In this document: piece by piece, positions 45,901 through 57,299 of the stretch
Numbering within the stretch: the stretch's first letter is position 1
Layout: every line of letters begins with the position of its first letter
Source of the DNA: Bolinopsis microptera
Lineage: Eukaryota; Ctenophora; Tentaculata; Lobata; Bolinopsidae
Direction of reading: 5' to 3'
DNA length: 60,000 bases
Assembly (NCBI RefSeq): GCF_026151205.1
Contig: NC_087075.1
Coordinates: 8,547,303 to 8,607,302, forward strand
Notes under the pieces: model-generated
Databases searched by the model: none
What the model saw: only the letters and a program-made list of their open reading frames with translations
What the model was told of the DNA's origin: nothing
Position numbers and translations under genes: made by a program

Positions 45901-48525
45901 TTAAAAGGGTGGCATGATTACTGAGTAGATTGATAATGTTTCAGAAAAGCACGAAATAAAGAACTGACTGATGCCGTATACGTCGCTGAGCAGGTTGCAA
46001 ATGCTTCTGTCCCCTGACCTTCTGAATCTACCGTAACCTTGGTTACCCCAATCTGCTCCCCAACTGTGAAAAGAGAAAGTCTGTTATTAATATCTGCTTA
46101 AATGAATTTGATGGGCATTCATATAAAGCTTTAAACAGCTCATCATCATTGAACATGATTCTACATTTCTTGATATGGCTAACTACAATGTTAAACAATG
46201 TTAAACAATGTTAAACAATGTTAAACAATGTCAAACAGTGTTAAACCTCAACTAACCTGTTTCTTATCTCCCAGTATCCGTTTCCGTATCCAGTCAGAGT
46301 AACAGCATGGTTGGATGGGTAGTAAGAGTTACATCCGTCGAACACTCCCGCACCAATGGAGTAGAAGGCGTTGTCCACGAAGAATGCGACGGCCAGCGGG
46401 GAAATCTACGGAAGGGACGTTCAGTATTACGGGTTACTTTTGAGGGAGGCGAGACAAATTGATTAGATTATTTGATCAATGCTAGTCTTGGACCGAACTC
46501 ATCATGGTACATTGTTGGTCCGATAAAATCGTGCTTAGTATACGTTTACACATGCGTTTATGATCATTAAGTGCATAGATGAACATGACAGGAACATAAG
46601 ATAAGATTAAAATTTCAAAAGATGTACCTGCATCTTGTCTACAACTTGTGATGCTGCAACTTTAAAGTAACTGTTCAGTTTGACTTTTCCTTCCAGAGCG
46701 TTGGTGTAGTAACTGTCGTAACACCGTCCTGGAGAGTAAAACTTATATTATTAAGCATACTTTAGATAACGACTTAATCAGTTAATTAATCGATTGATTA
46801 ATGAATTAATTAAATAAATGAGACTGCGAGCTATCACTAGCCCCACAAAGGTAAAACTTTACAAACTGATAAGTTTACTAAATGTAACCACAAACTAACC
46901 ATCGGCATTCTTGTATACATATTCGCGTTCACTGGCCAGTTTATTGTTATTCTTGATGATGTAGTCCCATGCTTGGTAATACCATCCTCCTTGGCAAGCG
47001 TTGTAACTCTGTTTTTCGTAGGTGCAGTCCAGCAATTGCTAAAAAGTGGTATATTTTATTAATAATTATCATATTTGGGAGGTAGAATTACAATTATACA
47101 ACATGAAGTACATTCGGATTGAACTGTATGGTTAATAGTAGACTTAAAATGTCCCTGAATGTTCGTGGCATTTATTATTGCCAGCGATTCTTAGTAAGGT
47201 TGATGTTGTGACATTTTACCTGTTCAGAAAGAGCGATCTTTCGTCCTGAAGTCGTTTGAACGGCAAATTCTAGAAGAGCTGTAGCTGGGAACGTCCAACA
47301 GCTTCCACATGTTCCCTGATCCTTGATTGCTGCAAAATAACATTTTATTTTATTTTGAAATGTAAGATAACAACTGACTTGTTTTGTCAAACTACATTAA
47401 TTCTACTAGTAAAATATAAAATTAAGAAATTAATAAAACCAAATTATATGAATTGTCAACCTCTAAGTATATTTAAATAACATCTTAGTGTTTTAATGAT
47501 TGTGACTCACGTCCAAGTTTGCTTCTCCAGTCCACGGAAGTAGCGGCCCTGGTTCTTCCAAGACCAGCTGATCCGAGACCGCCTGAACAAGGAACTGGTA
47601 AGTATTTTAGTTTTCTTCTTTTTTGACGAATAATTTGTTCTTGTCCGTGTTTAAAAATAATGTTGATGGTTATTGACTTGATACAGAGGTATGTGAAAAA
47701 ATAAGTGTATCCACCGACCATCACCATATCTGTGAAAGTGTTGGCCCCGACGTAAGTTCAAACGGTTATTAATTTGCAACAAGGACAAAGAAACTTACGC
47801 CCAACAGTTGCGTTGAACAGACCACGCTCACGATCTCCCATCGGAGATCTAGAAGTTCCAACTCCGAAAACTGGACGAGGGTTAACAGAATCTTGGCCCA
47901 AACCCAGGAACATTCTCCTGTTGGCCTCGTCCATAACTGCGAAGGAGTTAACAACCATCTTGTAGGACTCTTCTCCGCGAGCGTACCTTGGAGTAGGAGT
48001 TTGTATCACAAACTCGGGGAAACAATAAACTCATAAAGCAAATCGTTCTAATAATAATAAATTATAAGAAATTGGGTGCAGAATTATTTTGTATCACCTT
48101 ATCAAACTTACCTTTTATTGTGTTCTCTGATAGTTCGGATATTACGAACGAAAATCTCCTTCTGGTTTCTCCTCTCCTCGGCAAGATCGCTGGGGGTGGT
48201 GGAACCTCGGAAACCTTCTGGTTCTATATCATCGTACACCGTCAGAAACCTCGCGAAGGCATCCTGAAATTAAATTTTAATATTCTTTTCAGGCCTGTGA
48301 TTTGTATTTGAGAGGTCTCTAAGTATAATTATTTGTGGTTAAACAAACAACTGAGAAAAGGATACTGAATTATGTGAGAAATGTGGACAAGAGAAAACTC
48401 ACATCGTCGTCAGCAGATATGATACGATCCTTTTCTTCCTCGGAAATGACTTTCCTCGTAGTTTTATAATTGACTTTAGCCAAGCATACCCCTACCGTCA
48501 CCAAAACAAGAAGGGTCCGCAACAT
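37596..48525 (-). CDS. Secreted papain-like protease with four ShK domains and a fucolectin-like domain
   Basis: About 850 residues. Exons in order: 48403-48525 (signal MLRTLLVLVTVGVCLA), 48112-48263 (I29 propeptide: RFLTVYDD, RNQKEIFVRNI), 47799-48012 (end of propeptide), 47511-47582 (VDWRSKLG, start of mature enzyme), 47220-47329 (DQGTCGSCW with the catalytic Cys), 46900-47038, 46628-46728, 46257-46405 (catalytic His in NHAVTLTGYG), 45969-46063 (catalytic Asn in NSW, formed across the junction), 45564-45710, 40683-40832, 40277-40477, 39872-40000, 39633-39713, 39409-39498, 39088-39224, 38744-38827, 38354-38488, 38078-38167, 37596-37759 (stop TAA). After the enzyme come an Asp/Arg linker and four six-Cys ShK domains, each cut by an intron and joined by Glu/Arg linkers. 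Then a fucolectin/F5-8C-like module (SRVMRVEILN, RRCGEI, LKEVRVYG) and a Cys-containing tail. The 38,744/38,488 junction does not close in frame with a plain AG. Probable role: extracellular or secretory-granule protease targeted by its binding modules. ShK domains occur both in toxins and in ordinary enzymes, so toxicity is not implied. Confidence 0.85.
39872..39915 (-). repeat. Coding microsatellite (Glu-rich linker)
   Basis: A (TTC/CTT)n tract on the + strand lies inside exon 39872-40000 and encodes about 18 consecutive Glu residues between the third and fourth ShK domains. A related GAA/AGA-rich tract encodes a Glu/Arg repeat in exon 40277-40477. Copy-number change here would lengthen the linker without breaking the frame. 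Confidence 0.8.
42185..45297 (+). repeat. Duplicated ~780-bp segment, first copy split by an insertion
   Basis: Block A (starting GCAGATAATGGCAAGTAAAG near 42,185; second copy near 44,517) is followed by block B (TACAAGAACTAGGAAAT; copies from 43,978 and 44,763, running to ~44,515 and ~45,297). In the second unit A' runs directly into B'. In the first, about 1.57 kb (42,396-43,970) lies between them. Copies of B are nearly identical, so the duplication is recent. Confidence 0.85.
42397..43640. mobile_element. Inverted-repeat element inside the duplicated segment
   Basis: Arms of about 200 bp beginning CGTAGAGACATGAGACCTTG on the left (~42,397) and its complement on the right (~43,640). A second, diverged arm follows at ~43,698-43,850. 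The whole insert is bounded by ATTCAAA-like sequence on both sides, compared with one ATTTAAA at the uninterrupted A'-B' junction, which suggests a 6-8-bp duplication. No coding region. Confidence 0.6.
45318..45480. mobile_element. Tourist/Harbinger-like MITE, 163 bp
   Basis: The ends are TCACATGCCTTCTCATGCGA and the exact complement. TAA is present on both sides (45,315-45,317 and 45,481-45,483). The 3-bp TAA duplication fits Tourist-type MITEs. The interior contains three copies of CTCGGCAAGCCTCG. ORFs overlapping it are not coding. Confidence 0.75.
46185..46246 (+). repeat. Short tandem repeat, AACAATGTTA unit
   Basis: Five to six copies of a ~11-bp unit (AATGTTAAACA) in an intron of the protease gene just downstream of the exon carrying the catalytic His. 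Confidence 0.85.
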
Positions 48526-50629
48526 TCCCCTCTTAAAAACAGCCAATGTCAAGATAATTAAAACAGCCAATTAAATGTCAAGATAAGGAATAGTTTCAGG
48601 GCAGAAACAAAATTGCGTTTTTTCTCTTCGGGGTAAGGATTTAAGCAAAAAAAACCGTCCGGACCTATTTAACCGGAGCCAAATTAGAAATGGATCAATT
48701 AATGCATTTGATAGATCCTCGGAATTGAAATCAGTCAGTTCAAATCTCTTTTTCGGAGAGTCGAATTTTCAATATACCTCATCACTCAACAGTTAGGACT
48801 TGCATGGTGAACAAAATTGCAAGGTTTACTTTAGGTTTACTTTATATTGGTTTACTTTAGGTCTATTTTATAGTGCTTACGTAAATTTTTAAGCCATGAT
48901 ACAACTATAAAAGTCGAGAAAATGACTTTTATTTGCAGATTTTAACGAATCAAGTAGGGTAAGGTAAACAGCAAAATTCATTCATACTAGCACAAATGAA
49001 TTATAAAAAAGAGATGGTATAGATAAACAACCGGAAAAGGGGCCATGAAAATCTCTTCTGAAGAAAGATGGCAGTATCTCGAGGCAATTATCAAAATGGA
49101 AATTATTTAATTCGTTCCCAGCGGCGTGACGTCAAGACGAAGTCCAAATGGAGGTTTCAAAATTTCCACGTCACTGGAGAGGATGAATTTAAAAGAGTCT
49201 ACAAGACTGAGTATGAAAACATAAAATTTACAGACTAAAATTTTTAGATGGAGAGAAAATATCAGATTAACCAACATATTATGCAAAGCTATAAGAATAG
49301 TTATAGCTGAACTGAAGTTGAAAATTATTGACTGAAGCTATTTGATAAGTTCAAAATTTGATTATTATCAACCAAAGCCAGGGTTAAAATGTGCCAACTG
49401 AGAATAAGTAATCAGATTAGAGGTCTGTGTGCTGCTAAAATTTACGGACTTATCGAATTTTATGAAAATATAGCATGCGTGATTGGGTATAAGTATGAGG
49501 CTCTTCTACGCAGTGGCGGGTCATCAAATTTCATATTAATTAAGATAACTTAATAATCTGGGATGAAATGGCAGATTCCCGTTTCAAATTTAAATATTTA
49601 TCTGATTTTCACCAAGCACAGTTTTTGTGACACACTCCAAAAATAAATTTAATCAAGAAGGTTCGATGCAAGGCCGGGTCAGAGCAAAATGGCAAGCTGC
49701 CAGAATCGTTCCAAAGAATTGTCTCTGTAAACGTCAGTAGAAACTAAAATAGAGTAAACTAATGTCGGCCCTTAATAAGGTTGCTGTATGAACAACTATT
49801 TGACGATGATTTTATTTATTTCATGAAGATGCATTAAATTTAGGAAGAATTTCTTGCTGTTTTGGAGAAAATTATTGAATTATAAGAATAATTAGATTAT
49901 TATTAGAGGTGCACTTTGCAAGAGAGGGGCTAATGCAGATAACAGAACAACGAGATAATCAGGTCACGTTATTTTGGCCAAATGTTGGGTCAGGCAGTGA
50001 ATGTCCCGAAAAAGGGATGTGAAACGAACATTTTCTTCATTCCTGCCACTAATGGCAAGGCTGTCATTCAAAATTCTAGAAGTTCGTAAAAGAATGTAAA
50101 AAATAATTTACTCGGTTAAATAACCGCGTATCTATAAGTATAATATTAATAGGTGAGCTGGCTAAATTTAGTAATTTCTCTTTCTAGCTTAACTGTCTGG
50201 CGGATTACTTTTGACAAGTGAAACGATTTAATTTTATAGGGTAAATTTCTAAATAACTTATGCCAAATAATAATATGTGCTTTAAATTCTGTTATTATCC
50301 TTAAAATTGGTTCCTGTGATTCTGTCACTATCAACTTTGGAGTTGAACCATTCTAATTTTGGGGCATGGAATTTAGCGGCCGTTCAGAAACCAATAATAA
50401 CGGCCTCAATTATTGTTTTTAATCGTCAGGGCCGCAATTTAATCTGCTTTTTCTGCTGCAGCTTATCTGTTCTGATATCTTGGTTAAGTTTAATCTTTAT
50501 TTACACGCGGTGGCCTGTTTTAGCGTCGATTTACTTCTAGACCTAAGAGCCATGGTTTTTTGCGCGCTTTGTGACGTGTCAGTCCCTTTTGCATCCTTCG
50601 TATTAGTGGAAGTGGAACTTTTAAACGGA
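48526..50629. other. Intergenic region, no gene recognised
   Basis: This lies upstream of the protease gene (which is read leftwards) and downstream of the pentraxin gene, so it should hold the protease promoter. No TATA box at a convincing distance, no ORF with a domain, and no clear repeat were found. Confidence 0.5.
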
Positions 50630-51563
50630 CTAATTAGACCCTTTAGGGTGTTGATCGGGATTGCGATTTATATTACAGTCAATGTTACCTAAAACTATGG
50701 TATCTTCTACTTCTATCTCTGCTACATTCCCTGTTCTTGGCTTTAGCAAGATATCCTCCCATTTTATGTGTCTTTGTTCCCCGTATGTCTCCTCTATGTT
50801 CGATCCTATCCCCGCATCTGACATGGCTTTTATTTCGTCCGCGCTGAGTTCCTTGGAAAACACGTTGAGTTTCGCCATTTCTCCTCCAAAGGGGTATCCT
50901 GCAGCCGCACCGTTGTTTCCATTGTTACCATTACAATCGTTGCCTATGACAAGAAAGCCATTCAATGGAATTGGGACTCCGGCAGAACCTTTTGATCCAG
51001 TATTTAAGAGATCGCCACCATAGTATATGCTTATTGTGTTTAGTGATCGACTCCAAGTTGAGCATAAATGATACCATTTTCCTATTGGCACGGGTCCTAT
51101 TAGGTCAAGCCAAAGGACGGGAAATCCGAACCAATTGTTCCATTGTCCACTATCTGATATGGCTATTTCCCCTCCCATGTCATATCCGAACCAGATGGTG
51201 TTATGTTCAGACCGCAACTTTTTGATCCAGGAACATACTGACATTGCCTCTGTGAACGGTCCCATGTCCGGCTGATATTCAATGTAGCTAGTTCCATCGT
51301 CGCCGAACTTCAGACCTGTTCCGTTTCTTCCGGTTAGTTCGATCGCTGTGGAAAGCACACCCTCGTCAATAAGTTATAAATAGAATAGTATTTGTCAAGA
51401 GAAAAAAACGATCAAACTAATATAATATTTTATGTCAAAAGGAGTCGGGGATAAATGCTTAATTCAAATATAATTTCATATCATATCATATCACGCGTGT
51501 CTCACCTTGATACGCTTGTGCAAGTATTGATAGAATTATCAATAAAGTGAAGCAATTCTTCAT
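50630..51563 (-). CDS. Secreted short pentraxin
   Basis: Two exons, 51506-51563 and 50630-51345, joined at a phase-1 GT-AG intron (acceptor after a TGCTTTCCACAG stretch) give 257 residues. The first 19 residues are a signal peptide (MKNCFTLLIILSILAQAYQ). The rest is one pentraxin/LamG-like jelly-roll domain. Cys57 lies in SVCSWIK and Cys114 in WYHLCSTWSR, which fits the pentraxin signature H-x-C-x-[ST]-W except for the last position. Later landmarks are GYPFGGEMAKLNVFSKELS (the G-x-x-x-x-F-x-VW-like strand) and a C-terminal W-E-D-I-L. Pentraxins bind ligands through calcium and act as soluble recognition proteins in innate immunity. The length is normal and no damage is seen. The ligand is unknown. 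Confidence 0.88.
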
Positions 51564-51849
51564 TGTGTAGGAATCTTGTCTCGTTCTCAAAAGTTCTCTG
51601 ACCTTGACTGATTTCTAGTTTCACATTAACTTCTCTAATGTAGTATGGAAATGTTAACATAAACGAATTGATTTTGTTAAAGACAAATACAACAAAAAAC
51701 ACGCTAAGTACAAAATAGACGGATGTTTTTAAGTATCGCACTTTATGGGTATAAGACACATCTTACTACTGCAGTGGTGGACATTACAGAAAACCAGCTC
51801 AATCTTAACTATAGATGTCGACAGAATACGCTGGTAATGGTACCTAAGT

Positions 51850-52060
<211 letters not shown>

Positions 52061-52067
52061 AAGCAGT

Positions 52068-52146
52068 TACCTGGGGACCTCCGGCTTTTGAGTTCATAAA
52101 CACACCGATTTAAGATATGGCGGAATGGCCGCCCCACCCAGTAAGC
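52068..52146 (+). repeat. Dispersed ~85-bp module, copy
   Basis: CCTGGGGACCTCCGGCTTTT ... ATGGCGGAATGGC ... CCCAGTAAG matches the module at 9915-10003 with several changes. The region from here to 53,300 has no gene. It holds a perfect palindrome at 52,506-52,548. Confidence 0.65.
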
Positions 52147-52505
52147 AAGCAGGTGATCTGACTAACTTCCACTAGACGAGCTAACTGAATAGCTCCTAAC
52201 TGAATTGAGAGCGAGCAAGTGACCCGCTGTCATTACGAACAATGACAGCTAGACCAGGATTCCTGGACCAGGAACCACTGCTGCATTGGAGACTGAGGAC
52301 TGGTGGAAGTGTTCTATTCCATGTTTATACTCAGGAGCTACGTAGAGTTGTACAGCATCAAACAAAGAAGAAAACTGCTACGATCAAAATTCAAACCCAA
52401 GGTTATAGATCTAGCTACTAGTGACTAGGAAATTGGTATACCTTACTACAAGCTTCATTGTTACCAGAGACGAGAGCCTTGGTCGAATCCTCCAAAAATA
52501 TCAGC

Positions 52506-52548
52506 CACTCTGGCTGCTACCTTCAACTTGAAGGTAGCAGCCAGAGTG
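52506..52548. repeat. Perfect palindrome, 21-bp arms
   Basis: The arms CACTCTGGCTGCTACCTTCA(A) and the exact complement are separated by one base. In single-stranded form this would be a very stable hairpin. No obvious gene is adjacent, so a terminator role cannot be claimed. Confidence 0.8.
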
Positions 52549-52839
52549 AAGTTCAAGACATAACTCGGCTAGACAGTGTCTAAGCTGCTATAAGTGTTTC
52601 GTATATTATTCTGTATCAATACCTGGGGAACCACGAAGAGTTTACCAGCGTCAAGAAAAGAAGAAAACTGCTTCGATAAAACCCCGGCTATTGATCTAGA
52701 TACTAGTGGTGAGGCTAAGTATATCCGTTTTTACACGTGACTGTTATTTTGTAAATCCATTGGTTGCTGGCTGCTGCTAAAAGCTCATTGGTCATGGTGA
52801 ATCGCTGACACGTGTCAAGCAGGAAAACATCTAGGGTGA

Positions 52840-52990
52840 ACAGTACTGTGAATTGTACTGTGAGTCACAGTCTGTGACCGGTACCGTTCAAGGTACCGTT
52901 CACAGTGTGCAGTGTTTTGGGAGAAATAGTTATGACAAGATTTAAAAAAATTAATTGAGTTCACTGATTAAGTGCTGGATCACGTATCTG
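52840..52990 (+). repeat. Fragment of the 12-bp satellite family with shared flank
   Basis: A few GTGA-C-GTACT units are followed by GTTTTGGGAGAAATAGTT and then a run of A/T. The same flank follows the array at 55,880-56,240. This shows the satellite is part of a larger dispersed repeat. Confidence 0.7.
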
Positions 52991-53307
52991 CAAGATCTTA
53001 AAAGGGTCATAACTCGGTTCAATTGTGAACAACCAACCTGAAATTTTGGGAAAGCACTTCAATTATCAAACCAAATGTGTCTAAAAACTTTGAAGTTTCT
53101 AGCTGAAAGCGTTCTCACTTTATAGTGACAATAGTGAAAAAGAAGGAGTGGCGTACCACACGAGCACACGAAACTATCAAGAAATCTAAGTTTGATCCAT
53201 ATGGCATATCTACTTATCTATAATCTCTGAAATTTTCTGAAATGAGTTGCTTGTGGGCAGTTACTTCTGGGCCACCCTGTACTATTATACTATACTATAT
53301 TATTACT

Positions 53308-53912
53308 AGGGGGTGCACGATAAAAATAAACTTGCTCGGATTTTAAAAATTTTTGTACCACTGTTTTCTAGAGACTGTGAGAATTTTCACAATACCAAAT
53401 TTGTCATACCTTTTTGGAAAGATCAGTGAGTTTCACCTAGGTGCCATATTTGATGGTGTGCGGCTTTTGGAGCAAAAGTAGTTGTAAAATTCGCGTAATT
53501 TGACCAAATTCGTCCAAATTTGACCATTTTTGTCGTATTATTCGGATTTATCTCCAGTTCCTTAAATGAGATCATTCTGGAAATTGGCGACGACCTTCCA
53601 ATAGGGCTTTTACAACTGTCCGAAAAATTTGGTGGATATCGGAGTTGATATAGTGATCAAAATGGGGCAAAATACGCTGCTTTTAGCTGTAACATAATGT
53701 TTGATGGTTGGATATGCTTAAAATTTTTCGGACACTTTCCTTGTAAGTCTATGAGTAAGCTTACCAATTTTTGTTGCAATTAGAGGTCGGGAAGGATACT
53801 CAATATCTATTTGTTTGAAGAAAATTGTGCTGGCCGAAATTAGCGCTAAAAAACCATCCTACAGTCGGCACGCGCGGCTCACTACACTGTCGATGGCGCA
53901 CTACCTATTATT
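53308..53912 (-). repeat. Dispersed ~600-bp repeat, copy 2
   Basis: Inverted relative to 9300-9905, with the same boundaries (AGGGGGTGCAC at one side, GCGCACTACCTA at the other). No ORF. Confidence 0.75.
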
Positions 53913-54362
53913 ACCATCTTTAATGCCATTAATATCTGATTTGTTTTATACGCGTTAGCACGTGTTGGTTGCGTTGTCATGGCGAACAAAATCGCGCGCG
54001 ACAAATGTGCTGAAATCCTTGAACTGCACGCGGGTCATATTTATTTCCACACTAGTTAATTCGTTGTATGCCATCAAGTTACCTACGACAGTTATCTACC
54101 ACTAATCTTGTACTGAAAATATAATATCCTTAATGGGATTCCAAAGAGCAATTCAAACTGCTATCCGGAAATGTTCTCGAACAAGACGACCAGCCGAGCT
54201 CAACTCTTAAGGTGCTTACATTCAAACTGTGTTGACAATTTTCGACTTGAAAATTTTGGTCTTTTATCAGTCACCAGTCATGCTGCATAAATTTTTTGTT
54301 TGTTTAGCGCTTGATGTTCATACTGACTGACTAAGATTGACCAAAATTCGTAATCAGAGTAA

Positions 54363-55795
54363 AGAAGAGAAATAGCTCTTCAACAACTGGGGCAGCTGAT
54401 CGAGGAAAAGGACGCTTACAAATGTCAAATTTGGTTTGAAACGAACGAAAAAGGTGTTCTTAAAGACGAGATTGAAATCTTGACATCGGAGAATGACCTG
54501 CTCAAAGAAAAAATAGAGCTCCTCGAAAAGGTGAAAGGGTTATTTTTAATATTCTTTAATATGGTGACAGTCACCTGTCACCATATTAAATATGTTGCTC
54601 AACTTGTTATAGTGTTCACGACATAAGTATAAACAATTATAGGATAAAGGTAAACTTAATCAATCTGCTGGCAAACCTTATTATTTCTGAAAATATGATG
54701 ATCAGTACAAATACTCAAATACAATTTCATTGCAATATAAATAACTAATTTATTCCTCAGGAAAAGTGGTGCCAGAAAGATATAATTGTCGGTCTAAGAC
54801 ACCAGCTGGCTAAAGAGGAGCGATCCTTTGAAACATTGAGATCACTAATATTACAGTCACGACTGAATAGACAAGAGGATTTAACAGCCGCTACTAAAAG
54901 AGCAGATGCTTTAGCGCGGGAGTTAAACCTGGCTGTGACGAGGGCTAAAAGGCTAAAGAAGATTTAGCAGCTTACAAGGACGAAATTGAAAATCTCAAAA
55001 AGGTGAGCTGAAATAATGTAAAAGTTGTTTGAATTTTCATCTCGGAATTTAGTCTGCAAGAATGATTGATTGGTTGGTTGGTGATGGTCTGTATAATGGC
55101 TTCGAAACAGACGTCAGACAATTGTAATTTTAAATGCTTAACTTTTACCTTCCTCGGACTTAATTTGAACGGACATTATAATTGGATCACGCTGAAGGAT
55201 CTCATTTTAATGTCCGTTCAAATAATGTCCGATAAGTAAAGGTAGTTATGACTTTTACGTTAATTTACACTAACAATAATTTAAATGATTCAACTGATTA
55301 CAGGATTTTGAGATGAAAGCGTCATCTATAAACAAGGAGGTAAAAGATGTGGAATGTGCCCTCCAAGTCCAAGCTGAATTCCAAGATGCTTCAACTTGTA
55401 CGACCGGCAGTATAACATCCTCCAGGTAGGAATGGGAATTGGAGTCAGAAATTGTGAAACGATAATGAATCCTGATTTCCATCGGGCCAGCCACTTAATT
55501 GAAAAATGAACCGTTGGATTTTATGGTGATACAATTTTTAAATTAAGGTAAAAACAATTTGGATGACTAATTTCGGTACTCTCACAGAAGGATCAGCTGC
55601 AGGGCTGCCAACAACAAAACTAAAAGGCACAGGAGTGACAATTCTTCAATACTGGATAAGCACAACCTCAACCATTTACCATTCCAATGCATATCCAGTT
55701 TGAAAATCAGTAGATCAAATTGGGAGCTACCTATGCTGATCCAAGGATCTAAATTTCTTGCAGCCTACTACGCCAAGAAAAGTGGCGCACATTGA
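54363..55795 (+). CDS. Coiled-coil protein, 3' exons, possibly frameshifted
   Basis: Exons about 54363-54530, 54761-55002, 55304-55425 and 55588-55795 (TGA), with consistent splice phases. The first is a heptad-rich helix (QQLGQLIEEKDAYKC, LTSENDLLKEKIELLEK). The second continues it (LRHQLAKEERSFETLRS) but reaches TAG near 54,966. The coil resumes in another frame (EDLAAYKDEIENLKK) before the donor site. The third (DFEMKASSINKEVKDVE) and the basic fourth exon then follow in phase with that second frame. This is either a one-base defect, so a pseudogene, or a sequencing error. The 5' part is missing, and upstream of 54,363 the frame meets a stop. The family was not recognised. Confidence 0.5.
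55150..55245. repeat. Small inverted repeat in an intron
   Basis: CGGACTTAATTTGAACGGAC and GTCCGTTCAAATAATGTCCG form imperfect inverted arms about 40 bp apart in the intron between the second and third coiled-coil exons. It is MITE-like in form. No target duplication could be assigned. Confidence 0.55.
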
Positions 55796-55879
55796 ACAGA
55801 TTTTCTACGTGAAGTGCCCTCGCCCAAACAAAAAAGGAGCTTTTTATTTTATATTTTAACTTCCTCTAATTCTCACGGA

Positions 55880-56245
55880 GCTCTGTACTGTGAACGGTAC
55901 TGTGACCAGTACTGTGACCGGTACTGTGACTAGTACTGTGAACGGTACTGTGACCAGTACTGTGAACAGTACTGTGAACGGTACTGTGACCAGTACTGTG
56001 AAGTGTGAACGGTACTGTGACCAGTACTGTAACCAGTACTGTAACCAGTACTGTGAACGGTACTGTGAACGGTACTGTGACCAGTACTCTGAACGGTACT
56101 GTGAACGGTACTGTGAACGGTACTGTGAACGGTACTGTGAACGGTACTGTGAACGGTACTGTGAACGGTACTGTGAACGGTACTGTGAACGGTACTGTGA
56201 CCAGTACTGTGAACGGTACTGTGAAACGGTACTGTTCACCCTGTG
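55880..56245 (+). repeat. 12-bp satellite array 1 (GTGAACGGTACT)
   Basis: About 30 units alternate between GTGAACGGTACT and GTGACCAGTACT variants. Because 12 is a multiple of three, every frame without a stop stays open (Thr-Val-Asn-Gly, Arg-Tyr-Cys-Glu and so on). Long ORFs on both strands result and none is a gene. The array ends in GTTCACCCTGTGCAGGGTTT and the shared flank also seen at 52.9 kb. Confidence 0.96.
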
Positions 56246-56579
56246 CAGGGTTTTGGGAGAAATAGTTGTGATGAGATTTAAAAAAATTCATTATTCATGA
56301 ATCTTGTTATTGTTATTGTTCATATTCTTCCAAAAAACAAAAAAAGAGAACAATACCAAACACTGACTACAATTTTAAATTTCGGGACCCGGTATTCCAT
56401 TGTTTCATTTTGTCTTGAATATTGATTGTTGATGATGATGCAGTTTCAAATAAGTTTCAATACTTAAATATTTTTCTAAAATTAAAATGGTTGTTAGCGT
56501 TTCGGATTAAGAACAGCATTTCAAAACAAACGCGGTTTGAGCTAATTCACTGTTGCGTCCACTCGCACTCTACCGTGAA

Positions 56580-56925
56580 AGCGTGAACGGTACTGTGACC
56601 GGTACTGTGAACAGTACTGTGAACAGGTACTGTGAACGGTACTGTGAACGGTACTGTGACCGTTACCATGAACGGTACTGTGACCAGTACTGTGAACGGT
56701 ACTGTGACCAGTACTGTGAACGGTACTGTGAACGGTACTGTAAACGGTACTGTGAACGGTACTGTGACCAGTACTGTGAACGGTACTGTGAACGGTACTG
56801 TGACCGTTACCGTGAACGGTACTGTGAACGGTACTGTGAACGGTACTGTGAACGGTACTGTGACCGTTACCGTGAACGGTACTGTGACCGGTACTGTGAA
56901 CGGTACTGTGACCGGTACCATCTAC
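56580..56925 (+). repeat. 12-bp satellite array 2
   Basis: The same 12-bp unit family, with more GTGACCGTTACC variants, separated from array 1 by about 340 bp without a gene. All ORFs across it are repeat-derived. Confidence 0.96.
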
Positions 56926-57299
56926 CGCCGCACCAGACCATCAGTATCAAAATCTATTGTAACCGCTTATCAGAGATGAAAGCCGTGGCCTTTAAAATCT
57001 CTTAAAATATCAGTCATAAGCCGCTCAAGCTTCTATAACCAAGACAAAAATCAAGACACAAATCGGTAAAATCTGTGCAATAGGCTTTAAGTGTTTCGTC
57101 TTCATGCTCAATGTTCATACTTTCATACGTCAACACCGCGAAACTTAACAATCGACCTACTACGAAACAGCAACACCCACCGTCTATAAGGGGTGAGTCG
57201 TTCACATATATCACAGTGCTGGCAAGTATGACCGTGGCTCTTATCACAATGCTGGCAAGCATTACCGTCGCCCTTATATTCACAACACTATTTACCCCC

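Noticed and set aside
55856-57005. Long ORFs on both strands over 55.9-57.0 kb
   Set aside because: The 12-bp satellite keeps several frames open. The residues simply repeat the unit.
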